Part shown: in pieces, positions 38,983 to 49,016 of the stretch
Position numbering within the stretch: position 1 is the first letter of the stretch
Layout of the letters: each line of letters opens with the position of its first letter
Source: Paenibacillus sp. CC-CFT747
Lineage (GTDB): Bacteria > Bacillota > Bacilli > Paenibacillales > NBRC-103111
Length of the DNA stretch: 64,000 bases
Reading direction: 5' to 3'
Assembly (NCBI GenBank): GCA_030323305.1
Contig: CP106741.1
Span: 3,216,001 to 3,280,000 of the forward strand
Translations under genes and position numbers: made by a program
Notes under the pieces: model-generated
Told to the model about the DNA's origin: nothing
What the model saw: the letters and a program-made list of their open reading frames with translations, nothing else
Databases searched by the model: none

Positions 38983-39120
38983 ATGAAAAAAGAATGGAAG
39001 AAGCCTGCTCTGGAAGTTCTGGAAGTTCAAGCAACGGCAGCATCCACGACTAACGGCCCTTTCACGGACGAAGCTTACATCCCTGGTCAGTGGAGCAGCA
39101 GCCCTCGTTTCACGAGCTAA
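38983..39120 (+). CDS. Lasso peptide precursor, paeninodin-type
   Basis: A 45-residue precursor with a very strong ribosome-binding site (AAAGGAGGTGA). The leader MKKEWKKPALEVLEVQATA matches the paeninodin leader pattern (aromatic-xx-P-x-LEVL-V, Thr near the junction). By alignment the core starts at Ala20 after Thr18-Ala19 and reads ASTTNGPFTDEAYIPG, then a C-terminal part ending PRFTS. The ring acceptor would be Asp29 or Glu30. From Ala20 these are positions 10 and 11, outside the usual 7-9; starts at Ser21, Thr22 or Asn24 give conventional ring sizes. The C-terminal Ser suits phosphorylation by the adjacent kinase. Confidence 0.9.
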   Translation: MKKEWKKPALEVLEVQATAASTTNGPFTDEAYIPGQWSSSPRFTS

Positions 39121-39148
39121 TCAATCATGCTAATTAAGGCATGTATAG

Positions 39149-39175
39149 GCCCTTATGCACTACGGGCATAAGGGC
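39149..39175 (+). terminator. Hairpin attenuator between lasso precursor and kinase
   Basis: Perfect arms GCCCTTATGC/GCATAAGGGC with a 7-nt loop and no strong T tract. This is the usual precursor-stabilising or attenuating hairpin in lasso operons. Confidence 0.75.
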
Positions 39176-39213
39176 TTCATACATAGCCTGATCAACGGCT
39201 GGGGTGAACAGAC

Positions 39214-40142
39214 ATGCCCGTAATCGGGAAAGACCTTACCTATCAGGCATTTGGATTCCGCATAGAAAGTGAAGTTCCCTTGCCCGAGCTTGCTCCTTGG
39301 AGCGGGCCGGAAACGAACCTGGATATTGAAATCAAGTTTGGCCCGGTGCCGGACGAGGAGGAGCTGATGGCTCAGCCTTACCACCACCTGGTCCATGATC
39401 ATATAGTACGTTTTTACATCCCGGAACACGCATCTTTTGCCGTTGAGAAGGGACGAACGATAACCGTTTCACCTGTTCCCGGTGCGGACCCGGCATTGCT
39501 TCGTTTGTATATTCTCGGAACCTGCATGGGCTCGATTCTTATGCAGAGAAAGATATTCCCTCTTCACGGAAGCGCCCTTTCCATTGATGGCCGGGCCTAT
39601 GCCATCGTAGGGGATTCGGGGGCAGGCAAGTCCACGCTCGCCTCTGCTCTCATGAGCCAGGGATACCGGCTGCTTAGTGACGATGTGATAGCGGTAACGC
39701 TCGATGGAGAGGACAGGGTCCCGGTTGTGACCCCTCTTATCCTCAGCAGAAACTGTGGCAGGAGAGCCTCGACCATTTTGGAATGGAATCCGGAGGCTTC
39801 GAATCCATCTACGGTCGCGAGACCAAGTACAGCGTACCGGTTTCCTCTCAATTCTGCACGGAACCCCAGCCGCTCGCCGGCCTATTCGAACTGACGAAGA
39901 CCGCCGAACGGGAAGTGGAGATGGCTCCCGTCCCGAAACTGCAAAGCCTTCCTCTTCTGTTACAGCACACCTACCGGCACTTCCTGATTCCCAGACTCGG
40001 CCTGACGGATTGGCATTTCAGCACCTCGGCGGCTATTACGCAGCATGCCGGATGTTTCCGGCTGAACCGCCCATCGACCGGCTTTTCCGTACCTCAGTTA
40101 GTCTCATGCATTCTCGATACGATCCGGAAAGGGGACCAATGA
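39214..40142 (+). CDS. HPr-kinase-like lasso peptide kinase (one frameshift)
   Basis: A kinase of about 310 residues related to paeninodin PadeK, which phosphorylates the C-terminal Ser side chain of the precursor. P-loop GDSGAGKST with LLSDDVIAV after it, and LHGSALSIDGRAYAIV before it. A missing T at about 39735 breaks the frame; repair gives VVTPSYPQQKLWQESLDHFG, typical of the family. It lies between the precursor and B1 genes, and the precursor ends in Ser, so both sides of the proposed reaction are present. Confidence 0.85.
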
Positions 40143-40143
40143 C

Positions 40144-40434
40144 ATGACGAACCAGACGATAGCTCGTACCGACCGCATTATCCCGGTCCAAGGCAACATT
40201 GTCAGCAATATGGGTGGGGAAAAGGTGATGCTCAGCATCCATAACAGCAAGTACTACAACCTGGGGGAAATTGGAGGGAAAATTTGGGAACTGCTGGAGA
40301 AGGGCTCGAACGTAGAGGAACTGGTGACGGCACTGACAGAGGAATATGCCGTTGAACCGGCCGAATGCGAAGAGCACGTCGCTTCCTTTCTTCAAATGCT
40401 TCACAGGGAAGGCCTGATCCAGATTCAAGGCTAA
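40144..40434 (+). CDS. Lasso B1 (PqqD-type leader-binding) protein
   Basis: A 96-residue RiPP recognition element. The pattern GNIVSNMGGEKVMLSIHNSK, YYNLGEIGGKIWELLE and a C-terminal helix pair is typical of lasso PqqD proteins. It binds the leader (the YxxP-like EWKKP region) and delivers the precursor to B2 and C. One base separates it from the kinase stop. Confidence 0.93.
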   Translation: MTNQTIARTDRIIPVQGNIVSNMGGEKVMLSIHNSKYYNLGEIGGKIWELLEKGSNVEELVTALTEEYAVEPAECEEHVASFLQMLHREGLIQIQG

Positions 40435-40468
40435 GCACGTTATTTCTTAAGGGAGAGGGAGGTTCCTT

Positions 40469-40924
40469 ATGGGAACGGCAGAAAAGATAAGGAAGTTCCT
40501 TTCCCTCGATCTGGCGTCGATGCTATTGCTGGCGGAAGCCTATATTCTGATGGGCTGGGGGCGGATTCAAGTCTCGCGTTCTTTTGCGAAGGTAGCGCCG
40601 TCGCTTGGGGAGAGTATGGAGGAGACCACCCAGGACGAGATTCCGGCCGATCACCGCTCGCTAGTGCTCGTTCACGATGCGGTGGAAGTCATGAGCCGGC
40701 ATACCCCTTGGGAGAGCAAATGCCTCGTCCGAGCCATTGCCGCCCAAATCATGCTGAAGCGCAGGAGAATTGCCAGTACCCTTTATTTGGGGACCGGAAG
40801 GGATGAGGCCGGTCAGCTGATCGCCCATGCCTGGCTGCGCAGCGGGCCTTACTTCATAACCGGAGCGGAAGGCAGGGAAAAGTTTGCCGTTGTCGGCAAA
40901 TTTGCCAAGAACCCGGGCCGGTAA
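40469..40924 (+). CDS. Lasso B2 leader peptidase (transglutaminase-like)
   Basis: A 151-residue cysteine protease that cleaves the leader from the core in an ATP-assisted way with B1 and C. Catalytic Cys in WESKCLVRAIAAQIML, His in LIAHAWLRSG and Asp region after it; LYLGTGRDEAG is the typical intervening strand. An AGGGAGAGGGAGG ribosome-binding site lies upstream. Full family length. Confidence 0.93.
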   Translation: MGTAEKIRKFLSLDLASMLLLAEAYILMGWGRIQVSRSFAKVAPSLGESMEETTQDEIPADHRSLVLVHDAVEVMSRHTPWESKCLVRAIAAQIMLKRRRIASTLYLGTGRDEAGQLIAHAWLRSGPYFITGAEGREKFAVVGKFAKNPGR

Positions 40925-40947
40925 GATTACGAAGAAAGGGGAACAGG

Positions 40948-42137
40948 ATGGACACATTCCGATTGGACACAACCGAATTCTCCAGGGAGCTTGCCGTGCT
41001 CCTTCAGCTATTAAGGGAGGAGGCAGGGGCTCCGGGAAGAGGAACCGTTCAAGCCGCGGAGGAGCTCCGCGGCTTGAACGGGGAGCTACTGGTGCAGCTG
41101 GCCCGCCATCATCGGGTCTATCCCCAGCTTTATTCTAAGCTGCGCGCGCATGGGAAGGAGGTTCTTCTCGCTCCTGTCATGAAGTCCCTCCAGCGGGATT
41201 ATCAGGCCAACACCTTTGAAATGCTTCGTCTCGGAGCGGAAATGAACAGCCTGTGCCGGCAGCTCGAAGAGGAAGATATTCGCACCATCGTTCTTAAAGG
41301 ACCGGTTCTTGCGGCCGATCTCTACGGCGATCTGTCCCAGCGCACCTGCGGAGATCTGGATATTCTCGTGCCTCTGGATAACCTGGAGCAAGCGGAAGCA
41401 CTCTTAAGCCGGCTGGGCTATGAGAAGGACGAATACATCGAAACGATTCTGAATGATTGGAAATGGCGGCATCACCATGTCACCTTCCTCCACCATACCA
41501 AAGGCTTCAAGGTGGAGGTCCATTGGCGGCTGGGTCCCGGACCGGGGACGGAGCCGGCGTTTGAAGACCTGTGGGCAAACAGGAGAATAAGCAAGGCTTC
41601 CGGGTATCCTGTCTATTATTTGGGGAGAGAGGATTTATTTCTGTTTCTCGTCACCCACGGAGCCCGGCACGGCTGGTCCCGGCTCCGCTGGCTGACGGAT
41701 ATCGACCGGCTCTCCGTCCAGAGCCTGGAGGAAGACCGTCTAGTAAGCTTGCTGCGCCAGTTCAAGCAGACTCACGTCGCCGGCCAGGCGTTGGTGCTGG
41801 CATCCGCCCTGCTCGGGACCCCTCTTTCCCCGGGCTTGCCAAGCTCGCCGGAACGAAGCGGGCCCGCCGTCACGCGGAAGGAGCGCTGTATTACGTCAGC
41901 CGGATGATCAACCTTCATTCCGAGCCGCTTCCCGATGAGGTGTCCCGCTACCATAAACGTCACTTGTTTACACTGATGTCGCCCTATCATAAAGCCTTGT
42001 TCGTGATGAGCTTCCTCTATCCGTATCCCGAGGATGCCGAAACCTTGCTTCTGCCGAAGCCGCTGCATTTTCTGTACTTCCCCCTTCGTCCCTTCCTGTG
42101 GATGTGGAGGAAAACCAAGAAGCTAGCCTTATCGTAG
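40948..42137 (+). CDS. NTP_transf_5-type nucleotidyltransferase (lasso operon; one frameshift)
   Basis: A protein of about 397 residues, paralogous to the nucleotidyltransferase at 35696. Core LKGPVLAADLYGDLSQRTCG then DLDILV and VEVHWRLG carries the family's acidic residues. A missing C at about 41823 breaks the frame. It is a common but unexplained member of paeninodin-type clusters. Positions 41045-41081 of the coding sequence form a perfect 17-bp hairpin, described under findings. Confidence 0.78.
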
Positions 42138-42149
42138 GGAGAGAAAGCC

Positions 42150-43965
42150 ATGGAGCCCATTCTGTATTTCACGCGCAAACTGCATAGGTACGCCGGCAAA
42201 ATTCTCTACCTGAATCTGCTCGGCATGGCTCTGATCAGCCTACTTGACGGAGCGGGAATGCTGCTGCTGCTTCCTCTGCTAAGCCTAAGCGGGATTGTGG
42301 ACCAAGCAGCCGGTCTGCCGTCATTTCTGAAGGGACTTTCGTTTGTGGCCGATCTTCCGCGCTCGACCGGTCTGCTGCTCATTCTGGGGCTTTACCTGGC
42401 CTTGATGGCCGGGCAAAGCCTCATCCAACGGAGCTTGAGTCTCCGGGATACCCGGCTGCACACGGGATTTATCAATCACATCCGACTGGAAACCTACCGG
42501 TCTCTGCTCGGGGCGAACTGGAGCTTCTTCATCCGCCGGAGGAAAACCGATCTTATCAATTCCATGACGGAAGAGCTGGGGGCCGTAACGAACGGAACCT
42601 ATACCTTCCTTCAATTTCTAACCTCGCTGGTCTTTACGGTTATCCAGATCGCCATTGCCTTCTGGCTATCCGCCAAGCTGACGCTGTTCGTGCTCGGCTG
42701 CGGCCTCGTGCTCGCCTTCTTCTCCCGTACCTTCATCCGCAAATCCCGCCAGCTGGGAGGCCGCATGAATGGGCTCGCACGGAATTACCTGGGGGCATCA
42801 CAGATCATTTCAACGGAATTAAGGACATCAAGAGCAACCGGTTGGAGGGCGCCCGCGAAAGCTGGATGGAAGCCTGGTGTGAAGAGGCCGGCCGGGAACG
42901 GCAGGCACAGGCCCGCGTCCGCCTGAATTCCCAGCTGTATTACAAGCTGTCGTCCGCCGTGGTGCTGGCCTTGTTTCTGTATGGTTCGGTCATGCTCTTC
43001 CAGACGGAAGGTCAATCCCTCCTGATCGTCATGCTTATCTTCTCCCGTCTGTGGCCCCGGTTTACCGGTATTCAATCAAGCCTGGAGCAGATCGCTTCTT
43101 CCGTACCGGCTTTGAAATCTCTGCAAGCCCTCCAGAGGGACTGCCAAGCCGCAGAGGAAATCCAGGGGCTTCGACCATAGACCCCCTGCCGAAGCCGATC
43201 CGCATCCAGGAAGGATTGGAATGCCGGGACGTCTCCTTCCGGTATAACCGCGAGGACGGCGGCTATGCTCTCAAGGACATTCAGGTCCGTGTCCGGCCGA
43301 ATGAAATGACGGCGATCGTCGGCCGGTCGGGAGCGGGCAAGAGCACGCTGGTCGACCTGCTGATGGGGATGCTCGAGCCGGAAAGCGGAGAAGTCACCGT
43401 CGATGGCCAAAGGCTGGCAGGAGAGCGGATTCTCTCGCTCCGCCGGTCGATGAGCTATGTGCCCCAGGATCCGTTCCTATTTAATGGGACGATTAGAGAG
43501 AACCTGAACATGATGGTTCCGGAGGCGGACGAGGAGCAGATGTGGGAAGCACTTGGACAATCGGCCGCGGCCGACTTCGTGAGGAGGCTTCCCCAAGGAT
43601 TGGATACCGTTATCGGAGACCGGGGAATCCGGCTTTCCGGAGGAGAAAGACAGAGATTGGTTCTCGCCCGAGCCCTTCTTCGCCAACCGTCGATCCTTGT
43701 GCTGGACGAAGCGACGAGCGCGCTCGATACGGAGAACGAAGCGAAGATCCAGCAGGTGCTGGAAAGCTTGAAGGGCCGGTTGACACTGATCGTGATCGCT
43801 CACCGCCTCTCCACCATCCGCAGCGCGGACCAGGTCATTGTATTGGACCAGGGGAGGGTCGTCCAGCAGGGCGGCTATCTTCAACTGGCGGAGGAGCCGG
43901 CGGGTCTGTTCTCCCGGATGCTTGGCAAGCAGGCCAAGGATACGCCGGTTGCTGCGATTGGATAG
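42150..43965 (+). CDS. Lasso peptide ABC exporter (D protein; two frameshifts)
   Basis: An exporter of about 606 residues with fused membrane and ATPase domains, expected to export and give immunity to the lasso peptide. Walker A GRSGAGKST, Q-loop YVPQDPFLFNGTIRENL, signature RLSGGERQRLVLARALL, Walker B LVLDEATSALD and IVIAHRLSTI are visible. Missing G at about 42792 and about 43167. No peptidase domain. Last gene of the lasso operon; a new operator-promoter follows 40 bp later. Confidence 0.9.
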
Positions 43966-44003
43966 CCGATGACCGGGCGAGCGGAGGATCGACATTTTTC
44001 GAG

Positions 44004-44032
44004 TTGACATGTTCACTATAAAGAACTACTAT
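44004..44032 (+). promoter_or_regulatory. Promoter of the glycosyltransferase block with operator filling the spacer (site 7)
   Basis: TTGACA 44004-44009 and TACTAT 44027-44032 with exactly 17 nt between; GTTCACTATAAAGAAC (44011-44026) fills the spacer, the same design as at 27414. Confidence 0.85.
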
Positions 44033-44083
44033 GGTAAATAGATACAGGAAATGAAGGACAATTCCTTGTTCTTTTTAGCTTTT

Positions 44084-44103
44084 AGGCAGTGCCTCTTTTT
44101 TTT
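44084..44103 (+). terminator. Small leader terminator between operator pair
   Basis: AGGCAGTGCCT followed by eight T residues (after one C). The stem is short (4-5 bp), so it may be an attenuator or only a T-rich spacer. Confidence 0.45.
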
Positions 44104-44111
44104 GAATGGCT

Positions 44112-44127
44112 GTTCTTTATAAAGAAT
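44112..44127. promoter_or_regulatory. SinR-type operator (site 8), downstream partner of site 7
   Basis: GTTCTTTATAAAGAAT, 101 bp after site 7, 8 nt after the end of a T-run. Confidence 0.8.
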
Positions 44128-44195
44128 TAATTGGGGTTGTAAATGAATGCGGACCGAAGTTCGCCGACCCGACTTTCCTGCAGGAGGAATGCCCA

Positions 44196-44941
44196 ATGTC
44201 CACCGGTACCGGGGCTGAGATCCGGATCCCGAAGCTTATTCATTACTGCTGGTTCGGAAGAGGGGAGATGCCGGATATTGTTCGGGAATGCATGGAGAGC
44301 TGGAAAGCTCATCTGCCCGGCTACACCTTCATGGAATGGAATGAATCCAATACCGATCTGGAGAGCAATACCTATGTCAAGGAAGCTTATGCAGCCGGGA
44401 AATACGCGTTTGTGAGCGATTACGCCCGTGTCTACGCCCTCTATCATTACGGGGGATCTACCTGGATACCGATGTGGAGGTTTTTCGTCCATTTGATGAT
44501 TTACTGCATCACGACTCCTTCTGGGGGTTCGAGCAGGAGAATTATATCGCCACCAGTACAATAGGGAGCGCCCCAGGCAACCGGCTGATTCAAGTATTCC
44601 TGGATGCCTACGCCACCAAGCCCTTCCTCAAGGAGGACGGAAGCTTCGACAGCGGCACGAATGTCGGCTTGATCACCCGTATTCTAGGGGAATACGGCAT
44701 CCGGGCGAACGGCGAATACCAGGAGATCGAAGGACTGGGTGCCTTTTACCCGCAGACGTACTTCTCCCCTTACGATTACATCAACTGCCGGACCTTCCGG
44801 ACGGACCGTACGTACGCCATGCACCATTTCTACAAAAGCTGGCTGCCTCCTTCCACGCGGTGGAAGGGAAGGATCAAGAAGATAATAGCTAAAGTCATAG
44901 GTGGCCACAACATAGCAAAGCTTAGGGAAATTATTAAATAA
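44196..44941 (+). CDS. GT32-type glycosyltransferase (DXD sugar-binding; one frameshift)
   Basis: A transferase of about 249 residues related to Och1/capsular GT32 enzymes that add a sugar from a nucleotide donor to a growing polysaccharide unit. Motifs IPKLIHYCWFGRGEMP at the start and FVSDYARVYALYHYGGIYLD then TDVE (DxD metal site, once the missing G at about 44455 is restored). ATG 44196 has AGGAGGAA upstream. First gene after operator sites 7 and 8. Confidence 0.85.
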
Positions 44942-44957
44942 CTTCGGGAGAAAAACT

Positions 44958-45593
44958 ATGATAATAAAAATCATTAATACTCTTCAAAATGAGATCCGAA
45001 GCCGGGGGCTATACATAACAATAATCATGCTGTTGACACAATGTGTCGGACTGTTCAGAGGGTATATTTACAAAATCATGTACTTTAGAAATATTAGTTC
45101 TACCTATCTAACCCTGCAAGCCAACAGTAAAATTGAAATATTTGACAAAGAGTCTAAGGTCACTTTTGGCAAGAATGTATTTATTAGAAAGAATGCAAGT
45201 ATTCGTATGGATCACGGAGGGCAGCTTATACTCGGTGATAAAGTCTTTATTAACGACAACTGCAACATAAATTGCGTCAATAAAATAATGATTGGGAATA
45301 ACTCAAAGATAGCTCCGAATGTTTCTATCAATGATCATGATCATAATTATAAAGATTATAATGGTGAGCACCTTATCAAGGGCAATATAATCATTGGAGA
45401 AAATGTATGGGTGGGTTCAAATGTCGTGATACTGAGGGATACTAGTATCGGCGACAATACGGTCATTGCGGCAGGAAGCGTAGTGAAAGGTGATGTCCCA
45501 GCCAACAGTATTTTTTATAACAAGCGCGAAAAGACAATAACTCCTTATGGAATGGCACCGAGTAACATAATGCAGATGGAGAGGTACAAATGA
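44958..45593 (+). CDS. Hexapeptide-repeat acetyltransferase
   Basis: A 211-residue left-handed beta-helix acyltransferase, probably O-acetylating an EPS sugar. Repeats such as IEIFDKESKVTFGKNVFIRK, DKVFINDNCNI and the catalytic-His region PNVSINDHDHNYKDY are clear; ENVWVGSNVVILRDTSIGDN and VIAAGSVVKGDVP complete the coil. One predicted N-terminal hydrophobic stretch. From here codons are strongly AT-rich compared with the lasso operon, which suggests transfer. The stop overlaps the next start (ATGA). Confidence 0.88.
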   Translation: MIIKIINTLQNEIRSRGLYITIIMLLTQCVGLFRGYIYKIMYFRNISSTYLTLQANSKIEIFDKESKVTFGKNVFIRKNASIRMDHGGQLILGDKVFINDNCNINCVNKIMIGNNSKIAPNVSINDHDHNYKDYNGEHLIKGNIIIGENVWVGSNVVILRDTSIGDNTVIAAGSVVKGDVPANSIFYNKREKTITPYGMAPSNIMQMERYK

Positions 45594-46782
45594 AGAAGTC
45601 TATATTAATTTCCGTGTTTGATATGGAAATTGGTGGGATTGAAAGAAGTTTAATAAATATGTTAGAAGCAATGGATTACGAAAAATACAATGTAGATCTA
45701 TTTATCTGCAATCATACAGGGGATTTTCTGAATTTAATTCCAGATAAGGTAAATGTTCTGCCGCAAATAGGGGATTATTCAGTAATTCGCAAATCCATTG
45801 TCCAATCATTGAAAGAAGGATATTTGACCTTATCCACCGTACGTGTTATTAGCAAATTGCTGGCGGAGTTTAAGGGAAAACGCCTTAAATATACGGAAGG
45901 CTCAGCCTATATCCAGATGCAGCTAGCGGTTAAGTATGCATCGTGGATATTGCCTAAATTGGATAAGGCGTATAATCTTGCTATCAGTTACGCTTGGCCA
46001 CATGATCTTGTCGCTAATAATGTAACGGCAGCAAAGAAGATAGCTTGGATACATACTGACTATAGTACTCTAGAAATTGATAATGGAATTGATCTGTCCA
46101 TGTGGAGCAAGTTTGATTATATTGCTTCCATTTCTGAAGCTTGTACTGCTGCATTTTTAAAGAAATATCCTTTATTGGAAGAAAAGATTGTCCAAATTGA
46201 AAATATTACTTCGCCATTAATCGTTAATAGACTTGCTGAGCAATCGTCCCAAAATACATTTGATAATAATTTCTTTAATCTGCTGTCAGTTGGTAGGTTG
46301 TCTTATGTAAAAGGATTTGATTTAGCTGTAACGGCGCTGAAGATCTTACATGATAAAGGCCTCAACCATATTAAATGGCATATTGTTGGTTATGGCGGTT
46401 ATGAGAGTGAGTTGCGGGAAATGATTGCAGCAAATAACTTGCAAGAAAGCTTTATCCTCTGGGGAAGCAAACCAATCCTTATCCTTTCATTAAAGCATGT
46501 GATCTTTACATTCAACCCTCTCGTTATGAAGGGAAGGCCGTTACGGTAACCGAAGCACAAATTTTGGGAAAGCCTGTTCTGGTTACAGCCTATCCAACCT
46601 CCTTTAGCCAAGTGGATAATGGAAAAGATGGCTTGATATGTGAACCAAATGCTATTGGTATTGCTAATGGAATAGAGGAACTTTACTTTAATCCAGAATT
46701 CAGGAACACATTAACAACGAATTTGATGAAGAGGGATTTTAATAACCGATATGAACTTGATAAGCTCGATCTGTTGGTATGA
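45590..46782 (+). CDS. GT4-family glycosyltransferase (one frameshift)
   Basis: A retaining glycosyltransferase of about 398 residues. The N-terminal acceptor domain (FDMEIGGIERSLINMLEAMD) leads to the C-terminal donor domain (LSVGRLSYVKGFDLAVTALK, PSRYEGKAVTVTEAQILGKP with the family E-x7-E). A missing A at about 46470 splits the frame. AT-rich. Related in its N-terminal half to the two GT4 genes at 49017 and 50217. Confidence 0.87.
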
Positions 46783-46796
46783 GGAGGCGGTAGGCT

Positions 46797-47828
46797 GTGG
46801 AAATTAAAGTAAGCGTCATTATACCTGTCTTTAATGCCCAAAGATATATAAGGAGTTGTATTGAGTCACTTCTTACCCAATCTTTGCATGAGAGCGAGTT
46901 CATCTTTGTAAATGATGGATCAAAGGATAACGGTGAACGAATTATTAAGGAATATCAAGAGGAAGATAATCGCATTATCCTCATAAACCAGGCTAATCAA
47001 GGAGTAAGTGCAGCAAGAAATGCTGGCATTAAGGTAGCACGAGGGAAATATTTAGGTTTTGTTGATGCCGATGATTCGGTGGATTTGGACTTTTTAGAGA
47101 CTTTATATAGCGAAGCAGAGAATGACCAGTGTGACATTGTTGTCTCAGCCTTAGAGATTGAGCTGGAAGGGCGTAGAGTGGTGACGGAGTCTCCTTTTCC
47201 TGCCGGTTTGGTAATGGGAACGAAGGAGATTGAGGAGGAGGTTCTCCCCTATTTTATAAAAACAGACCAACTCAATACAGCCTGTACAAAACTGTACCGG
47301 AGAACCGTCATCCAGGACAACGGGGTAGAGTTCCCTCTAAAGGTGGCGCTGGGGGAAGACGGGATATTTAACATGAGGGCCTTTCAACGGGCTAAACGAA
47401 TCAAGTTTATTCGGTACACCGGGTATCATTACCGGGAAACAGCAGGGAGCGCTACCCGCAACCTTCGGGACAAGGATTATTTCCAGCGAGCTTTGGAAGT
47501 CCATACGATGGATTACTCCGAGCTTCTGCCGAATTATAAGGATAAGAATAAGATCCGGCGTCTCCTGTCGATCCGGTTGATCCATAATGTTATGTCGTTC
47601 GCATATGTGTACTTGAAAGCAGCCGATGAGTGGAGCTTAAGGAAGCGTTTAGGTTATGTCCGCCAGATGATCCGTCATCCCCTCGTCCAAGAGGCTCTCC
47701 CGGATTATTACGGGGAAGTATACAAAACATTAGGAAGGTACGAGAGATTTATCGCGGAAATGATTCGAAGGCAATCAACATTAGGTTTATTTGCTGCCAC
47801 ATTCTATAGCCGGATGAGAAATAAATAA
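46797..47828 (+). CDS. GT2-family glycosyltransferase
   Basis: A 343-residue inverting transferase of GT-A fold. KVSVIIPVFNAQRYIRSCIE, FVNDGSKDNG, and the DxD site LGFVDADDS, followed by catalytic ALGEDGIFN. Starts at GTG 46797 with GGAGGCGG just upstream. Adds a sugar to the EPS repeat unit; donor unknown. Confidence 0.9.
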   Translation: MEIKVSVIIPVFNAQRYIRSCIESLLTQSLHESEFIFVNDGSKDNGERIIKEYQEEDNRIILINQANQGVSAARNAGIKVARGKYLGFVDADDSVDLDFLETLYSEAENDQCDIVVSALEIELEGRRVVTESPFPAGLVMGTKEIEEEVLPYFIKTDQLNTACTKLYRRTVIQDNGVEFPLKVALGEDGIFNMRAFQRAKRIKFIRYTGYHYRETAGSATRNLRDKDYFQRALEVHTMDYSELLPNYKDKNKIRRLLSIRLIHNVMSFAYVYLKAADEWSLRKRLGYVRQMIRHPLVQEALPDYYGEVYKTLGRYERFIAEMIRRQSTLGLFAATFYSRMRNK

Positions 47829-47845
47829 ACAGGAGGAGTTTGGGA

Positions 47846-49005
47846 ATGAAGATTATGATGTTTGCCCATGGAGGCAGTTTGAATAGAGGATGTGAAGCAA
47901 TAGTCCGATCGTCTACAGAAATTATTAAAGAACGCATACATAATGCAGAAATTTATTTAGCCTCAGAGAAACCGGAGACGGATAGAATCATTACTAAGCT
48001 GGATGGGATTTATGACGGGGCCAGCCTACCAATTAAAAAGTTTTCGTATGATTGGTTTCTTTCCTCTGTCAAAGTGAAGCTATTCAAGGACGAATCTTAC
48101 GCACTCGGCCGTATTCACAACAACATCGTGAAACACATTCCAGAGATGGACGTCTGCCTGTCGATTGGTGGAGACAACTACTGCTATGGCGAACAACCGG
48201 GTTGGTATGAGATTAACCGTAGAGTTAAGGCTCAAGGCAAGAAACTCGTCCTCTGGGGATGCTCCATCGGCGAAGAAGACATGTCTTCTCGTAAGCTGGA
48301 GGATTTGAAGCAATTCGACTTAATTCTTGCACGCGAATCATTGACCTACAACATGCTACACAGTAAGGGCCTCCAAAATGTCAAACTGTGTGCGGATGCG
48401 GCTTTCACGATGCAGAAGCAGGAGTTGGAATACCCCCAGGCTGGCAGCAGGGAAACACAGTAGGTTTTAACTTTTCTCCACTCGTTTGGAAGAAAAACAA
48501 GTCATCTCAAGCAAGTATCGATAATCTGATTCGGCACATTTTGGAAACAACTGATATGACGATTGCCCTTACACCACATGTTATTGAGGCCGGTAATGAT
48601 GATTACGAAATATTACATTCTTACTACGATAAGTATAAGGACACCGGTCGTGTTCTTTTATTGCCAAATAACCTCAATGCTATTCAGTACAAAGGCTATA
48701 TCGCTCGTATGAGGTTCTTTGTCGGGGCTCGTACTCACGCTACTATAGCCGCTTACTCCAATTGCGTTCCCACCATGGTACTTGGCTACAGTGTGAAGTC
48801 AAAAGGTATTGCTAAAGATCTCTTTGGTGAAGAGAAGCTTGTACTTTCTTTGAATGAAATCTCAGATAGTACCAGACTAATCGAAAAATTTGATGAAATG
48901 CTATCAGAAGAGAAAGAAATTCGTCAACGCTTAGGCTCATCTATCCCGCAAATTAAATCCATGTCCTACAAAGCGGTTGATTATTTAAATGCATTGGTTC
49001 AATAA
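47846..49005 (+). CDS. Polysaccharide pyruvyl transferase family protein (one frameshift)
   Basis: A protein of about 387 residues of the CsaB/EpsO-type family that adds ketal-linked pyruvate to surface sugars, giving acidic polysaccharide. Motifs HGGSLNRGCEAIVRSS at the N-terminus, LSIGGDNYCYGE in the middle and FFVGARTHATIAAYSNCVPT near the C-terminus (conserved G-x-R-x-H). A missing C in the run 48433-48437 breaks it. AGGAGGAG lies upstream of ATG 47846. AT-rich block. Confidence 0.85.
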
Positions 49006-49016
49006 GGGGTGTCAAG

